Assembly (NCBI RefSeq): GCF_902712995.1
Contig: NZ_CACTIB010000031.1
Location: 62,001 to 126,000, forward strand
Source: Candidatus Mycoplasma haematohominis
GTDB lineage: Bacteria > Bacillota_I > Bacilli_A > Mycoplasmatales > Mycoplasmoidaceae
Direction: 5' to 3'
Length of the DNA stretch: 64,000 nt
Translations under genes and position numbers: made by a program
Notes under the pieces: generated by a model
The model's input: only the letters and a program-made list of their open reading frames with translations
What the model was told of the DNA's origin: nothing
Databases searched by the model: none
Shown here: positions 53,043-63,222 of the stretch, one piece after another
Numbering within the stretch: the stretch's first letter is position 1
Layout of the letters: the number at the start of each line of letters is the position of its first letter

Positions 53043-53782
53043 ATGGCAACCACAAAAGTTGTAGGAACAATTTGCGCGTTATCTGCGATAACTGGAACTG
53101 CTAGTTTGATTACTATCCTTCTTTTGGAAGGCGGAATGCCAGAATATGAAACCTTAAATTCTCCTGGTTCCGGAATGTATGTTTCAGATTATAAGAATTA
53201 TTTTGTTGATGCTACTAAGAAGAGCAATAATGATTGATGAGAGTGAGCTTTTAGAAATAGATATGAATTAGATACTAAACCTGTACCTGGTAGTAAGAGT
53301 TTTTGAATGTAGATGGAGGAGTTGGCAAAGATAGATCTTTAAATGGAAAATGTGAGGATGTCTATAAGCAACCAAAAGCAAATATAAATACTCAGAGCAC
53401 GCATGACCCTAATAAATATTTAGAGGATGAAGTCTGAAGATATTGTTCTTTATTAAGCAAGAAGCCAAAGACTATTGAGGAAGCTAAAACTACTGATACT
53501 TATAAAACTGAGAACACATATGGAAAACAGTACAAAGACAAACTAATAGATCCGAAGCATGAAGATAATGAGGATTTCTGAAATTTAAAGAATGCAGAGT
53601 TTTTGGGCTTGAAAGGAGCTAAAGCTAAAAGAGAACAGGTAACTAACTCTAATTCTATTTTCTATAACGCTAATAAATCAGTTAAGCAATTATGCAATAT
53701 TGCTTACTTCGAAACAACAAATGGAAATAGTACTCCTTTGGAAGATGTATTTAAGTTCTGTTCTTTAAAGGGAGAACAGTAA
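53043..53782 (+). pseudogene. group G gene with a frameshift in a T-run
   Basis: Intact from MATTKVVGTICALSAITGTA through DYKNYFVDATKKSNNDWWEW to about residue 86. At 53300-53304 a run of five T reads into TGA-ATG-TAG (stop at 53310). Adding one T restores the frame, giving NVDGGVGKDRSLNGKC, VWRYCSLLSKKP, FWNLKNAEFLG and FKFCSLKGEQ to TAA at 53780. The rest is undamaged, so it is a recent loss, a sequencing error or a switchable T-run. As read, the product is about 89 residues. Confidence 0.82.
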
Positions 53783-53854
53783 AGCTAATTTTTTTGGCTC
53801 TTTAATTAGTTTGTTTACTTTTTGCCGTTGTAAGTCCTTTATATATATAGATAT

Positions 53855-54646
53855 ATGACTTTATTTGTTAAGGTAGCTTCTGCTTTGGTGTTTGTAGCAG
53901 CTGCAAGTACAGGGGGATATTACTTACTCAGTTCTGGAAACGATAGAGTTTTCGTTATTAAGGATAAGAACTCTTTTAATACTCTGTATACAGAGGAAAT
54001 GTTCGGTAATGATTACTCTCAATACATGGTAGATCCTGATAGATATGAGAATAAGAAATGATGAGAGGAATCTTTTAAGAAATTTAAAAGTGCATCTAGC
54101 TCAACCACTTTAAGTAATGAGTTTCAGGTTCAGAACATTACTCTTGCGTATTCTGATGATGAATCAACTACACCTATTAAATCTCTGAACAAGGCTTGTA
54201 AAGCAGCGTTATTGTCTAATCAGACTGAGATTGATAAGAAAGCAAATTACGAAGATAATGTTTGATCCTTCTGCTCCGTAATAAACACTAGAAGAAAATT
54301 TTCAAGTAAAGATAACTATACAAGCAAAGTAGGAGGTTTAGAGATTTACAAAAATAAAACTGTTTCTGTAAAAGCCGCAAATGATAAATACAATTCATCA
54401 TTTTGGGAGACAAGGAATAAGGAATTTTTTGATGAAATAAATTCTGGATATTCAGGAAGCATGGCCTCAAAAGATTCCATATTTTCTGATTTATATAAAA
54501 AGAAGTTAAATAGAGGAGAGGAAGATACTATTAAGAAAACATGCGAAAAAGCTTACGAAGCAAGTTCATTAGATTTAGAAGAACCAAAGATGAAAGACTC
54601 TGATGTTGCTTTATTCTGTTTCTTAATTCCAGAAGTTAGGAAGTAG
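53855..54646 (+). CDS. two-module surface protein, group E
   Basis: 263 residues starting MTLFVKVASALVFVAAASTG. FGNDYSQYMVDPDRYENKKWWEE is a variant of the YMVDP block. Module 1 ends VWSFCSVINTRR; module 2 FWETRNKEFFDE to ALFCFLIPEVRK. It is preceded directly by a TA-rich stretch (53840-53854) that may be both -10 region and leader. Confidence 0.88.
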
Positions 54647-54653
54647 AGCTATT

Positions 54654-55145
54654 TTGGATCCAACAAAAGTAGGTATTGTGGCTAGTGGGGCTGCATTGAT
54701 AGTCTGTGGAGGAGTAGGAATTAAGTTTGCTTATGACGGAAGAGTGATCACTTTGGAAGGGCATAAAGATTATTCTGGAGAAGATAAAGATACAAAAGTA
54801 GGAGGGAAGTATGCCGCTTTTCTTGCTTCTGTTGAAGGCAAGGTCAATGATTATTTCTGGAACAAGAGGGTTCAACATTTGGCAGGTAAAAACATTAGTT
54901 TCCAAGATGGAGGATTTTTTAAAAATGACTTCGAGACTAAATTACAGGCTTATAAAAATGATCAAACAAAATCGGATAAGAAGAAGGCAGTTGTTGATGC
55001 ATTAAAGAGCAAATGCAAAGAAAAGTATGATATTACTCCTTTACCTAGTTACACAAATGGAGAAAAATTAAAGTGAAAGGAATTTTGAGAGTTTTGTTCT
55101 ATAGAAGGGTCAGCACCTAAAGAGTTAAAAAGTTCTCTGGAATAA
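54654..55145 (+). CDS. one-module surface protein, group K2, TTG start
   Basis: 163 residues. TTG replaces ATG in the conserved start TTGGATCCAACAAAAGTA. VITLEGHKDYSGEDKDTKVG closely matches VVTLEGHKDYFGEGKGTKVG of the gene at 24841. FWNKRVQHLA, GFFKNDFETKL, SKCKEKYD and FWEFCSIEGS follow. No K1 gene lies next to it. Confidence 0.87.
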
Positions 55146-55150
55146 AAATT

Positions 55151-55987
55151 ATGTCATTACCTAAAGCAGCAGTAGTTGGAGGCGGCGCAACTGTCTTGAC
55201 AGCTGGGACTAGTTACGGAATTTATAACGCTGTTTCTTCAGATTCTATGCCAGTAAATTTTGTTGTTTTGTCCAAGGATTCAACAACGTTCGACGGAGAT
55301 ACAAAGATAGGCAATTTATATGGAGATTATTTAATTTCTCCTTTTGGCAAAGACAAAAATAACAATCAAAAGTGATGAGAATGGTCTTTTAGGAGGTGGC
55401 AAGAAGACGAGAAAGGCACGAAAAGGACATTGAGCTCTAGTTTTGCAAAAGACAAAATTAAATCCGGATATCAACCGGAAAGTAAAACTACTGAGGACGA
55501 GCAAAAATCTTTGAATAAAGTTTGTAAAAATGTTTATGAAAAAACAAAGACAGATATTACCAAGGAAAATAGTGACTCTAATAATGATAAAGAAAATTTA
55601 AGAAATGATCTTTGGAAGTATTGTTCTTTCTTTAGAGAGACTCCAAAAAGTATCGATGAAGTTGAAGCTAAAGACTATTCAGTAGCCGATACATACGGAA
55701 AAAAATATGCCAGTAAATTAGTTGGCATTAAAGGCAACGATACTTTCTGAGAAACAAGAAATAAAGAGTTTTTTGAAGAAGTAGGTAAGACAAGTAGTAT
55801 TCTGGATGCAACAAATGATTCTTTGTTTAAAAAGCTTTTTGATTCTAAAGGCGGGGAAAATAAAGGAAACATAAGAGAAACTTGTAAAGCAGCTTATTTT
55901 CTAAAAGAGACAAAAGAAGACAATAAATTAGCTGCTACAAAAGATAATGTTTTTAAATTTTGTTCATTAGAGAGAAAAGCAAGTTAG
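55151..55987 (+). CDS. two-module surface protein, group F
   Basis: 278 residues starting MSLPKAAVVGGGATVLTAGT. SDSMPVNFVVLS and YGDYLISPFGKDKNNNQKWWEW closely follow the gene at 3979. Module 1 ends LWKYCSFFRETP; module 2 FWETRNKEFFEE to FKFCSLERKAS. Confidence 0.9.
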
Positions 55988-55990
55988 TTA

Positions 55991-56767
55991 ATGGATTTGG
56001 TAAAAGCATCCGCAGCTGCTGGTGTTTTTATGGCTGCAGGGGCAACAACTTATGGCATTAGTGTTCTATGAAATATGCCAGCATGAAAACACATTACTGA
56101 GAATTTGACTAGTGAAGTTTATGCTGAAAATTACAAACATTATTTAGTAGGAGCAACAGATGAAAATAAAGGTTGATGAGAGTGATCTTTAAAGAACAAG
56201 TTATCTAAGGATAAAAGCTCAGAAAACGAAAAACCTGGTTTTGGTTTTAAGGATGTTACAGACAATTGGAAGAATCTAAAAGATAAGTGCGGTGAGGCTT
56301 ATAAAAAGCCAAAAGGCGATGTTGTTTCAGACACTACAACTTCTGATAAATACCTAGAAAGAGATGTATGAAGATATTGTTCTCCTAGCGTCAAAGGAAA
56401 ACCAAGTACTGTAGCAGATAAAGATACTGAGCAGTATAAAAGTAAAACGGATGTATATGGAACGACTCAAAAAACTAAATTAATTTCAACTACGGATGAA
56501 AGTAATGATTGGTTTTGACAAATACAGGAAGATAGATTCTTTGGTATCGGTCGTTATAAGGGCGAAACTCCCGAAGGTTCGAGCGGAATAACACTAGCTG
56601 ATGATTCTTTATTTCATGAATTGTATGAATCCAGAAAAAAGTATTCTAGATCTACAGTCAAAGGAACATGTGAAATTGCTTATGGACTTAAATCAACAAA
56701 AGAAAATGGAAAGCCAACTGCAACAGAAGCAAATGTTCTTAAGTTCTGCTCTTTAGAAGGTAAATAA
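55991..56767 (+). CDS. two-module surface protein, group G-like
   Basis: 258 residues starting MDLVKASAAAGVFMAAGATT. Several TGA codons fall early (VLWNMPAW), so it is invisible under the standard code. YAENYKHYLVGATDENKGWWEW leads module 1, which ends VWRYCSPSVKGKP. Module 2: WFWQIQEDRFFGIGRYKG to LKFCSLEGK. The ATG is 3 bases after the previous stop. Confidence 0.87.
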
Positions 56768-56771
56768 TTTT

Positions 56772-57488
56772 GTGCTGACTCCTCCAACAAAATTAGAAGC
56801 AGCAGTTGCTGTAGTAGTGGGAGGAACAACTGGAGGTTACTTTTGATTACAAGATCCAGGAAATCCCCCGTTTACTGTTGAACAAAGATCTATTTCTTAT
56901 GGCAATAGCACTTTCGGACAAGAAAATGCTAAATATTTAGTAGATCCTAATGATTCAAGAAATAAAGAGTGATGAGATGAGAAATTTACGAAACTTTCTA
57001 TTCAACAAACAGGTAGTGATGCTGCCAACAAACTACACGAGGATTTCCGAAGCGAAGCAATTACTTCTGGATTTGGAGATGATAAGTCCTTGAATAAAGT
57101 GTGTGATACTGCTTTCAAAACTCAAAAGAATACTTGAAGTACTAAGACACACTATGAAGACAATGTTTGAACTTATTGTTCTTTGCTAGGAGTAGACATT
57201 AAAGCTAATAGGTAATTCCCAATATAAAGACCAATTAGGAGAAAATCATAGAGATAAAGCAGTTTCAGTCAAAAATAATGAGAATTCTTTAGATCTGAAA
57301 AATATTCTGGATCAAGCGCAGAAGGTTCAATATTTTCTGGCTTATATTCCCAGAAAGGAAATATAAAGTCTAGCAATATAAAAGCAAAGTGTGAAGAAGC
57401 TTATGAATCTGAAAAAACACAGACAAATCCTATTCAAGCAACAGATGCAGACATCAAAAAATTTTGTTACTTAATTCCTACAAGTTAG
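56772..57488 (+). pseudogene. broken group J-like gene
   Basis: Likely GTG start (VLTPPTKLEAAVAVVVGGTT). The first module is intact: FGQENAKYLVDPNDSRNKEWW, KVCDTAF, VWTYCSLLG. TAA at 57213 closes the frame; a frame starting at 57214 continues NSQYKDQLGENHRDKAVSVK. At AATTCT near 57283 the FWDLRNKEFF block is missing, consistent with a deletion, and another frame resumes with FRSEKYSGSSAEGSIF and ends KKFCYLIPTS at 57486. At least two lesions. Confidence 0.82.
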
Positions 57489-57669
57489 TAAGGTATAGTT
57501 TGTTCTGCTTGAAGGACTTTCAATTACTTTTTGGTGATTTAATTTTCAAATATGAAGTCTAAAAAGCATTAAATAGTCATTTTTCTAATTTATACACAAT
57601 AGAAAATCGTAGAAAAGTTAATAAGTTTTAAAAATATTCATTAAATTTAAAACTCAAAAAAAATTAAAC

Positions 57670-58455
57670 GTGGCAATAGTACCTTTGATTAAATCAGTAA
57701 TTATCTTAGGAATAGGAGCAGTATTGATTGGAGGAACTGGAGTGGGAGCAAACTTTTTGTTTGGAGCTCAAGAACCATTCAGATCTACTTTAGAAACTGT
57801 TGACGATGGTAAATACGCTTCTGACTACAAGAGATATTTTGTAGACAATACTAAGAATGAAAACGACAAATGATGAGATTGAGTGTTTGAAATGAGATAT
57901 GAGTTTGATAAGAACGATGAAGAAAGCAAAAGACACAGTGCACTTACTAAATTTATTGGCTTAACAAGTGGTTCTGCTAAAGATAAATCTCTAAAGAAAG
58001 TATGCGGAGATTCTTATAAGGAATCTACAGATAATGTAGTTTCTAAGACAAATAATTCAATAGACTCACAAAAATATTCAGAAGATGATGTTTGAAGATA
58101 TTGTTCTATATTTGGCAGCAAACCTAAGACATTGAAGGAAGTAAGTTCAGAAACTACAAGAGCGGAAAATACATTTGCAAAAACCAAAGAGAGCGATCTA
58201 ATCGATACTAACTATGAGGGAAATGAAAAGTTTTGAAATGAACAAAATAAATATTTCTTTAGTCTTCAGGAATCAGAATTAGAAAACAGTTCTATGTTCA
58301 AGAATCTATACAAAAAAGAATTTAAAGGGCAAAATGACACAATAAGAGATGTTTGTGCAGAAGCTTATAAGAAACAATCAAATGGAAATACAGATTCAAA
58401 TGCTGAAGTTAAGGAGACTGAATTACTTAAGTTTTGTTCTTTGAAAGGTAAATAA
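57670..58455 (+). CDS. two-module surface protein, group G, GTG start
   Basis: 261 residues. GTG at 57670 gives MAIVPLIKSVIILGIGAVLI. DYKRYFVDNTKNENDKWWDW and RYEFDKNDEE match the gene at 16439. Module 1 ends VWRYCSIFGSKP; module 2 FWNEQNKYFFS to LKFCSLKGK. It follows a 181-base gap with an AT-rich sequence but no clear promoter box. Confidence 0.88.
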
Positions 58456-58592
58456 TAAATATATTTTCATTTATAGATTCCAACCATTTTTTTGATCCAC
58501 AAAAACACAATATTTAATAAATAAATCCTTTTTTGACTCTGTAAATAACTTTTACTTTTTGAAATTTATTATTAATAACTATTTTTAATACA

Positions 58593-58633
58593 GTCATCCT
58601 TCTTAGAATGCCGCCAACTTCAATGAAAAAACA
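58593..58633 (+). promoter_or_regulatory. conserved leader of group M genes, copy 2
   Basis: GTCATCCTTCTTAGAATG, CCAACTT and AAAAAACAATG match the leader at 44938 in order and spacing. The upstream ATG is kept, but here its frame does not close before the main start as it does in copy 1. Confidence 0.5.
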
Positions 58634-59767
58634 ATGTCTATATTCTCAACTATCTTTAAAGCTTTAACAGCTACTGGCGTCGTTTCTGGAGCAGCAGGTG
58701 TAGGTTCCAAAATATATCTAAAAAATGGTCATGGTTTTGGAACCATGAATGTGGATTCTTCTTCTAGCGAAAGAGTTGTTGATAATGCAGCTACATCTTT
58801 ATCAACTCTAGATTCACAAACTCCTGCTAGAAGAACATATGGAACTGAATTAATTTCTAAAAATTTTGATTTAGTAACTGCATCTACAGAAGAAAAGATA
58901 ATTCTTAATATTTTGATGGAAAGGTTGGATCCTACCAAGGAATCTTTAACTCACTACAGCGGAACAAAATTTAAAACTAGTCCGCAAGTTGTTTTCAATA
59001 AGGAGACATTTAATAGTAATGTTGGATCAGTTAATTATTCCCTTACTGTAGTACAAAAACCGGATGCTTCTAATGTAGATCTTTGAAGAAACGCTTGCAT
59101 ATCTGCTTTAGATCAAGAAGTTTCAGACGATGTTAAAAAAGAAGGAAGCGAAGAATACAAAGAACTTGCAAGACTAAGAGAGTGATGCACTATCCCTACT
59201 GTTGATCATGTTTTAAGAAGACATAAATTAACTCCACTTAATACTGACTTAAACAACAATAAAGATGAAGAAGATTGAAAAGATGTTATATCTGGAGGTT
59301 GATTCAAGAAAAAAGAAGCAAACAAACAGCCTTGAGAAGATCAAGCATTTATTAAAGATGATGATTTAACTTCTGTTATTGGAGCTGATAAATCAGGAAT
59401 TAAGGATAAGGACTCAGTAACAAATGCGCATATAGAAATTTTCAAAAGAAGATGTAAAGAAGAATTAGAGAAGCCATTTGAAAGAACTAACTTCTATTTA
59501 ACTACTCAATTTATTAATGGAATTAGTGCAGATTCAAGACCAAAAATAGATGCTTTCCAAGAAGTAGCTCTGTTCTGCATGAAACCTATGAAGGCTTCTG
59601 AGTATATAACAAAAGCCTTACAAGGAAAAGTACAAACTCAAGTAATAATACCAACTACTGATTACTGTTACATGAGTAGCCGTGATTTTGATCAGTGAAC
59701 AACCCATAATCCTCTAGATGGAAAAACTTTCTGATGTGCTGTTAAGGCTTTATATAAAGCTCAATAA
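58634..59767 (+). CDS. large surface protein, group M
   Basis: 377 residues starting MSIFSTIFKALTATGVVSGA. Bases 58685-58747 are identical to 45029-45091. Blocks in order: ERLDPTKESL, REWCTIPTVDHVLRRHKL, VISGGWFKKK, RCKEELEKPFERTNFYLTTQ, FQEVALFC, a D-YCY turn and FWCAVKALYKAQ. First of three consecutive M genes. Confidence 0.9.
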
Positions 59768-59773
59768 AGTGTT

Positions 59774-61102
59774 ATGAAACTGTTTAGTTCTAAATTTAAT
59801 ACTGTAGGTATACCTACCTTGTTTATTGGATCAACAGGTTTAGGTATCAAGCTTTATATAAGTAAAGATGGCTATTCATTAGAGAGAGCAGAAGGATGAG
59901 AACCATCCTCTTTCGATATTCCTGTAGATCCTTTTCCAATTGAGCAAGATTTAGTATTACCTCCTGAAAGTTTTGTACCTAAAGTTCTTGATTTACCTGT
60001 TTCAGCTCCACAAGATATCGAACAACAACCGCTTGTTAGTGTAAATACAGAGAAAAAACCTACTAATAATTCTCCAGCTCCTGTACTTCCTCCTGCATCT
60101 GCTCCTAAAGCTGCACCAGTTATTCATAAATTTTCTGATGAGTTAAAAAGCAAGGGATATACGGTTGTTAGCGATGAAACTAAGGATGATGTTGTATTGA
60201 ATATTCTGTTACAAAGATTGTTCCCTAATAAGACAAAAGGATTTACTTATGGAGATAATCAGATATTTAAGGGAAGTAAAAGAATTGTCTTTAAGACTAA
60301 AAAAATAAAGGCAAAAATAAATAGATTTGACAGGGAATTAGTAATCTTAGATAAACCAGATAAACAATTTATACCTGTACATAAAAATGCTTGTATAGAA
60401 GCTCTAAATGCTGAATTTAAATTTAATGAAAGTGATGCTAAACAGAAGAAACAGGTAAATGATGAACTTGCAAGATTGAGAGAGTGATGTACTGAACCAA
60501 AAATTAAAGATGTTCTAGGTAGACATAAGTTTCAATTGCTTACAGAAGCACGAACTAACGCTACAGATGAAGATTGAAAAGAAGTAATAGCTGGAGGTTG
60601 ATTTAAAAAAGAAAAAGGCATTAAGTATTGAGAAAAACAAGCTTTCATATTGCCTAGAGAAATTAACGAATTTTTAGGAAAAGATAAATTGAATGGAATA
60701 AGTTCTAAATCCCAAGTTACTCAGAAACATATTGATAAGTTCAAAGAAAAATGTAAAGCTGTATTGGAAAAACCCTTTACTAGATCTACTTTCTATATTC
60801 CAACTGCATTCTGAAAAGAAACTAAACCAAAACCAGGAGTAAATATTGATCCTTTCCAAGAAGCAGCTTTATTCTGTTCTAAACCCATGAAAGTTGAGGA
60901 CTACATAAGTAAAGCTATGCAGGGTGTTCCTAAAAAGGCATTTGTTACTACAGATGTAGTAGATTATTGTTATGTAAAACAAAGCATTAATCAATACAAA
61001 AAATTCCAAACTAATCAACCTATAGAAGGAAAATCATTTTGATGTGCAGTTAAGTTACTTTACGGCCAAAACAAAACTTCAACCTCTTCTAGAGGTAAGT
61101 AG
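59774..61102 (+). CDS. large surface protein with proline-rich stalk, group M
   Basis: 442 residues, the longest M member. After MKLFSSKFNTVGIPTLFIGS and KLYISKDG comes a Pro-rich stretch (about residues 50-115: LPPESFVPKVLDLPVSAP, PAPVLPPASAPKAAP) absent from the others. The M blocks follow: LREWCTEPKIKDVLGRHK, VIAGGWFKKE, KCKAVLEKPFTRSTFYI, FQEAALFC, DYCYVK and FWCAVKLLYG. The Pro-rich part may act as a surface spacer. The ATG is 6 bases after the previous stop. Confidence 0.9.
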
Positions 61103-61132
61103 AAGGATTTGAATAGTGACTTGGTTTAGATT

Positions 61133-62221
61133 ATGTTGGGCTATAAAGCATTGCTTCAAAATGCATTTAATTTCTTCGGAATACCATCAGTTTCTATTGG
61201 AGCTGTAGGAGGCGGAGTAAAAATATACCTTGAATCTTCTTCTGGAAAATTAAATATCAAGTTATCTTATTTCGGTACATTTAAGAAAGCAATAGAAGAG
61301 AAAGGCTACAAAGTTATTAGTTCAAGCACAGAAGATAAGGATTCCAAATTTTCTTTAATACATGAATTAGATCCTCATCTAAATACTCTAAGTAGAAAAT
61401 CAAATGATTTATTTAATGGAAGCTCTGGATTTAATTTAGAAAAGAAAGTAATTGCGCAAGGAAAAGTAACTCCAGAAGAGGGAAGGGAAATAGATTTCAC
61501 AATTACTTGAACTCAAGACCCAAAAACATCAGAAATAAATAATCACAAAAAAGATTGTGAACAGGCTCTAGCAAAACCTTTTGACTTTAAGGATCAAGAA
61601 GAATTAGAGAAGTTAATTAAGTGATGTACTGTAGTACAGAGTAATGGAGACCTATTAAAAAGAAATGGCTTTACTTTATTAAATACAGAGAATACCAATG
61701 ATGATGCTATTTGAAGGCAAGTAATAGCTGGAGGATGATTTACTAAGGGAACTACAGGTACAGATTACAAATATTGAGAAAAACAATCTTTCTTCGGTGA
61801 AGATGACTTAAAGAAACTAATAGGAGACTCAAATAGTATTAAGGAGATAAAAGAAGAAAGTGATGTAACTGATTCACATATAGGAGTATTTAAAGAAAGA
61901 TGCAGAGCAGAACTTAATAAATCCCCTGAAATAAAAAACTTTCCGCTTTCTAAATATTTCCTCTCAGGAGCAACTAATCCTTCTTCAGGTCTGAAAGTAG
62001 ATAGTTTCTTTGAAGCGGCATATTTCTGTACAAAACCTATGAAAGCAGAAGAATATGTAAGAAATAATTTGAAATCGCAAGTAAGAGAATCAAGTAAATC
62101 CAAAGGTTTAACTTGCTCTCTTGAATATGTAGAAGATTACACCTGATATACACATCAACCTGCTCAAGGAAAAGGTTTCTGATGTGGAGTTCAGGTCTTA
62201 TATAAGGGCAGAGCTCAATAA
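61133..62221 (+). CDS. large surface protein, group M
   Basis: 362 residues starting MLGYKALLQNAFNFFGIPSV, anchor to about 30 (GAVGGGVKIYLESS). Lower similarity to the other M genes but the same order: HELDPHLNTL, KWCTVVQSNGDLLKR, VIAGGWFTKG, RCRAELNKSPE, FEAAYFCTKP and FWCGVQVLYKG. The spacer after the anchor is short. Last of the M trio. Confidence 0.88.
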
Positions 62222-62354
62222 TTCTTAGTATTAGTTTTTAGTAATTAGACAATTTTTCTTTAATTAGTTATTTCTACATAACCGTAAATATTTCTATTAA
62301 AAGGTATATTTATATGTATATTGTGGTTCTAATTAAAAGCCTGGAGAAATTATT

Positions 62355-62432
62355 ATGAATTTAATTAAAGTAAAAGCAGGAAGAAGTAAAGATACTCTAA
62401 TGTTTTGCTCCCTTCAAGGAAAACAGGAATAA
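62355..62432 (+). pseudogene. C-terminal remnant of a group C gene
   Basis: 25 codons from ATG to TAA. The last 13 (KDTLMFCSLQGKQE) match the final block of group C genes (KETLRFCSLQGKQD at 22771). The TAA abuts the ATG of the next gene, as at 23532/23533. It is most likely the 3' stub of a deleted paralog. Confidence 0.65.
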
Positions 62433-63218
62433 ATGTCAGTAGCCAAAGTTGCATCTGCAGCCGCATTAGCAACAGGAGTTTTAGGCGGAGGAGGTTATTT
62501 AATATATGACAACTTAATTGATACTGAAACTAGACTTCTTGCCTATTCATCAGACTTTGAAAAGACATATACAGATGCAAATTCTTTTGGTCGCAAGTAT
62601 GGTATATATCTTCTAGATCCTGATAGTTCTAAGAATAAAGACGTATGATCTGCTTTATTTAATAAGTGAAGTAAGGATAAAGAAACTAAAGATAACAATA
62701 GATACGAAAACTTTAAGAAAACTAAGATAGATAAATCTTTTGGCGCTGACAATAAAGCTTTAAATCAGGTTTGCAAAAGTTCTTTTAAGGAAGCAAATTT
62801 CAATAATAAAGATAAATATGAAGAGAATATTTGAGCTTTCTGTTCAATATTTGAAGCGAAGCCAAAGATGGTTTCTTCAAGCGAAACAACTTATTCAAAT
62901 AAGTTCGGCACTAAAGCAGAACACAATGGTAAGTTAGTTTCTGTTAAATCTGAAGATGATACATCCAATAATTCTTTTTGAGACAGAAGGAACAAGGAGT
63001 TTTTTGGAGAGGTTAGATATGGAAATTTAGGTTCAAAAGCATCCAATGAGTCTATTTTTAAAACTTTATATAACAAGAAAGATAGAGGAGCAAATGATAC
63101 TGTTAAGAAGACTTGCGAGATAGCTTATTCAACGACAACAACCTCTCCAAGCAATAAATTTACGGATGCAGATCTTAAATTGTTTTGTTATCTAATTCCA
63201 GAAAAAACTAGTCAATAA
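62433..63218 (+). CDS. two-module surface protein, group J
   Basis: 261 residues starting MSVAKVASAAALATGVLGGG. YLIYDNLIDTETRLL and YGIYLLDPDSSKNKD are group J. As in the relative at 31415, the WW pair is lost and Trp is spaced (DVW, NKW). Module 1 ends IWAFCSIFEAKP; module 2 FWDRRNKEFFG to KLFCYLIPEK. Confidence 0.88.
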
Positions 63219-63222
63219 GAAT

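Noticed and set aside
54288..54470. 60-residue minus-strand ORF
   Set aside because: Antisense to the group E gene at 53855, no supporting context.
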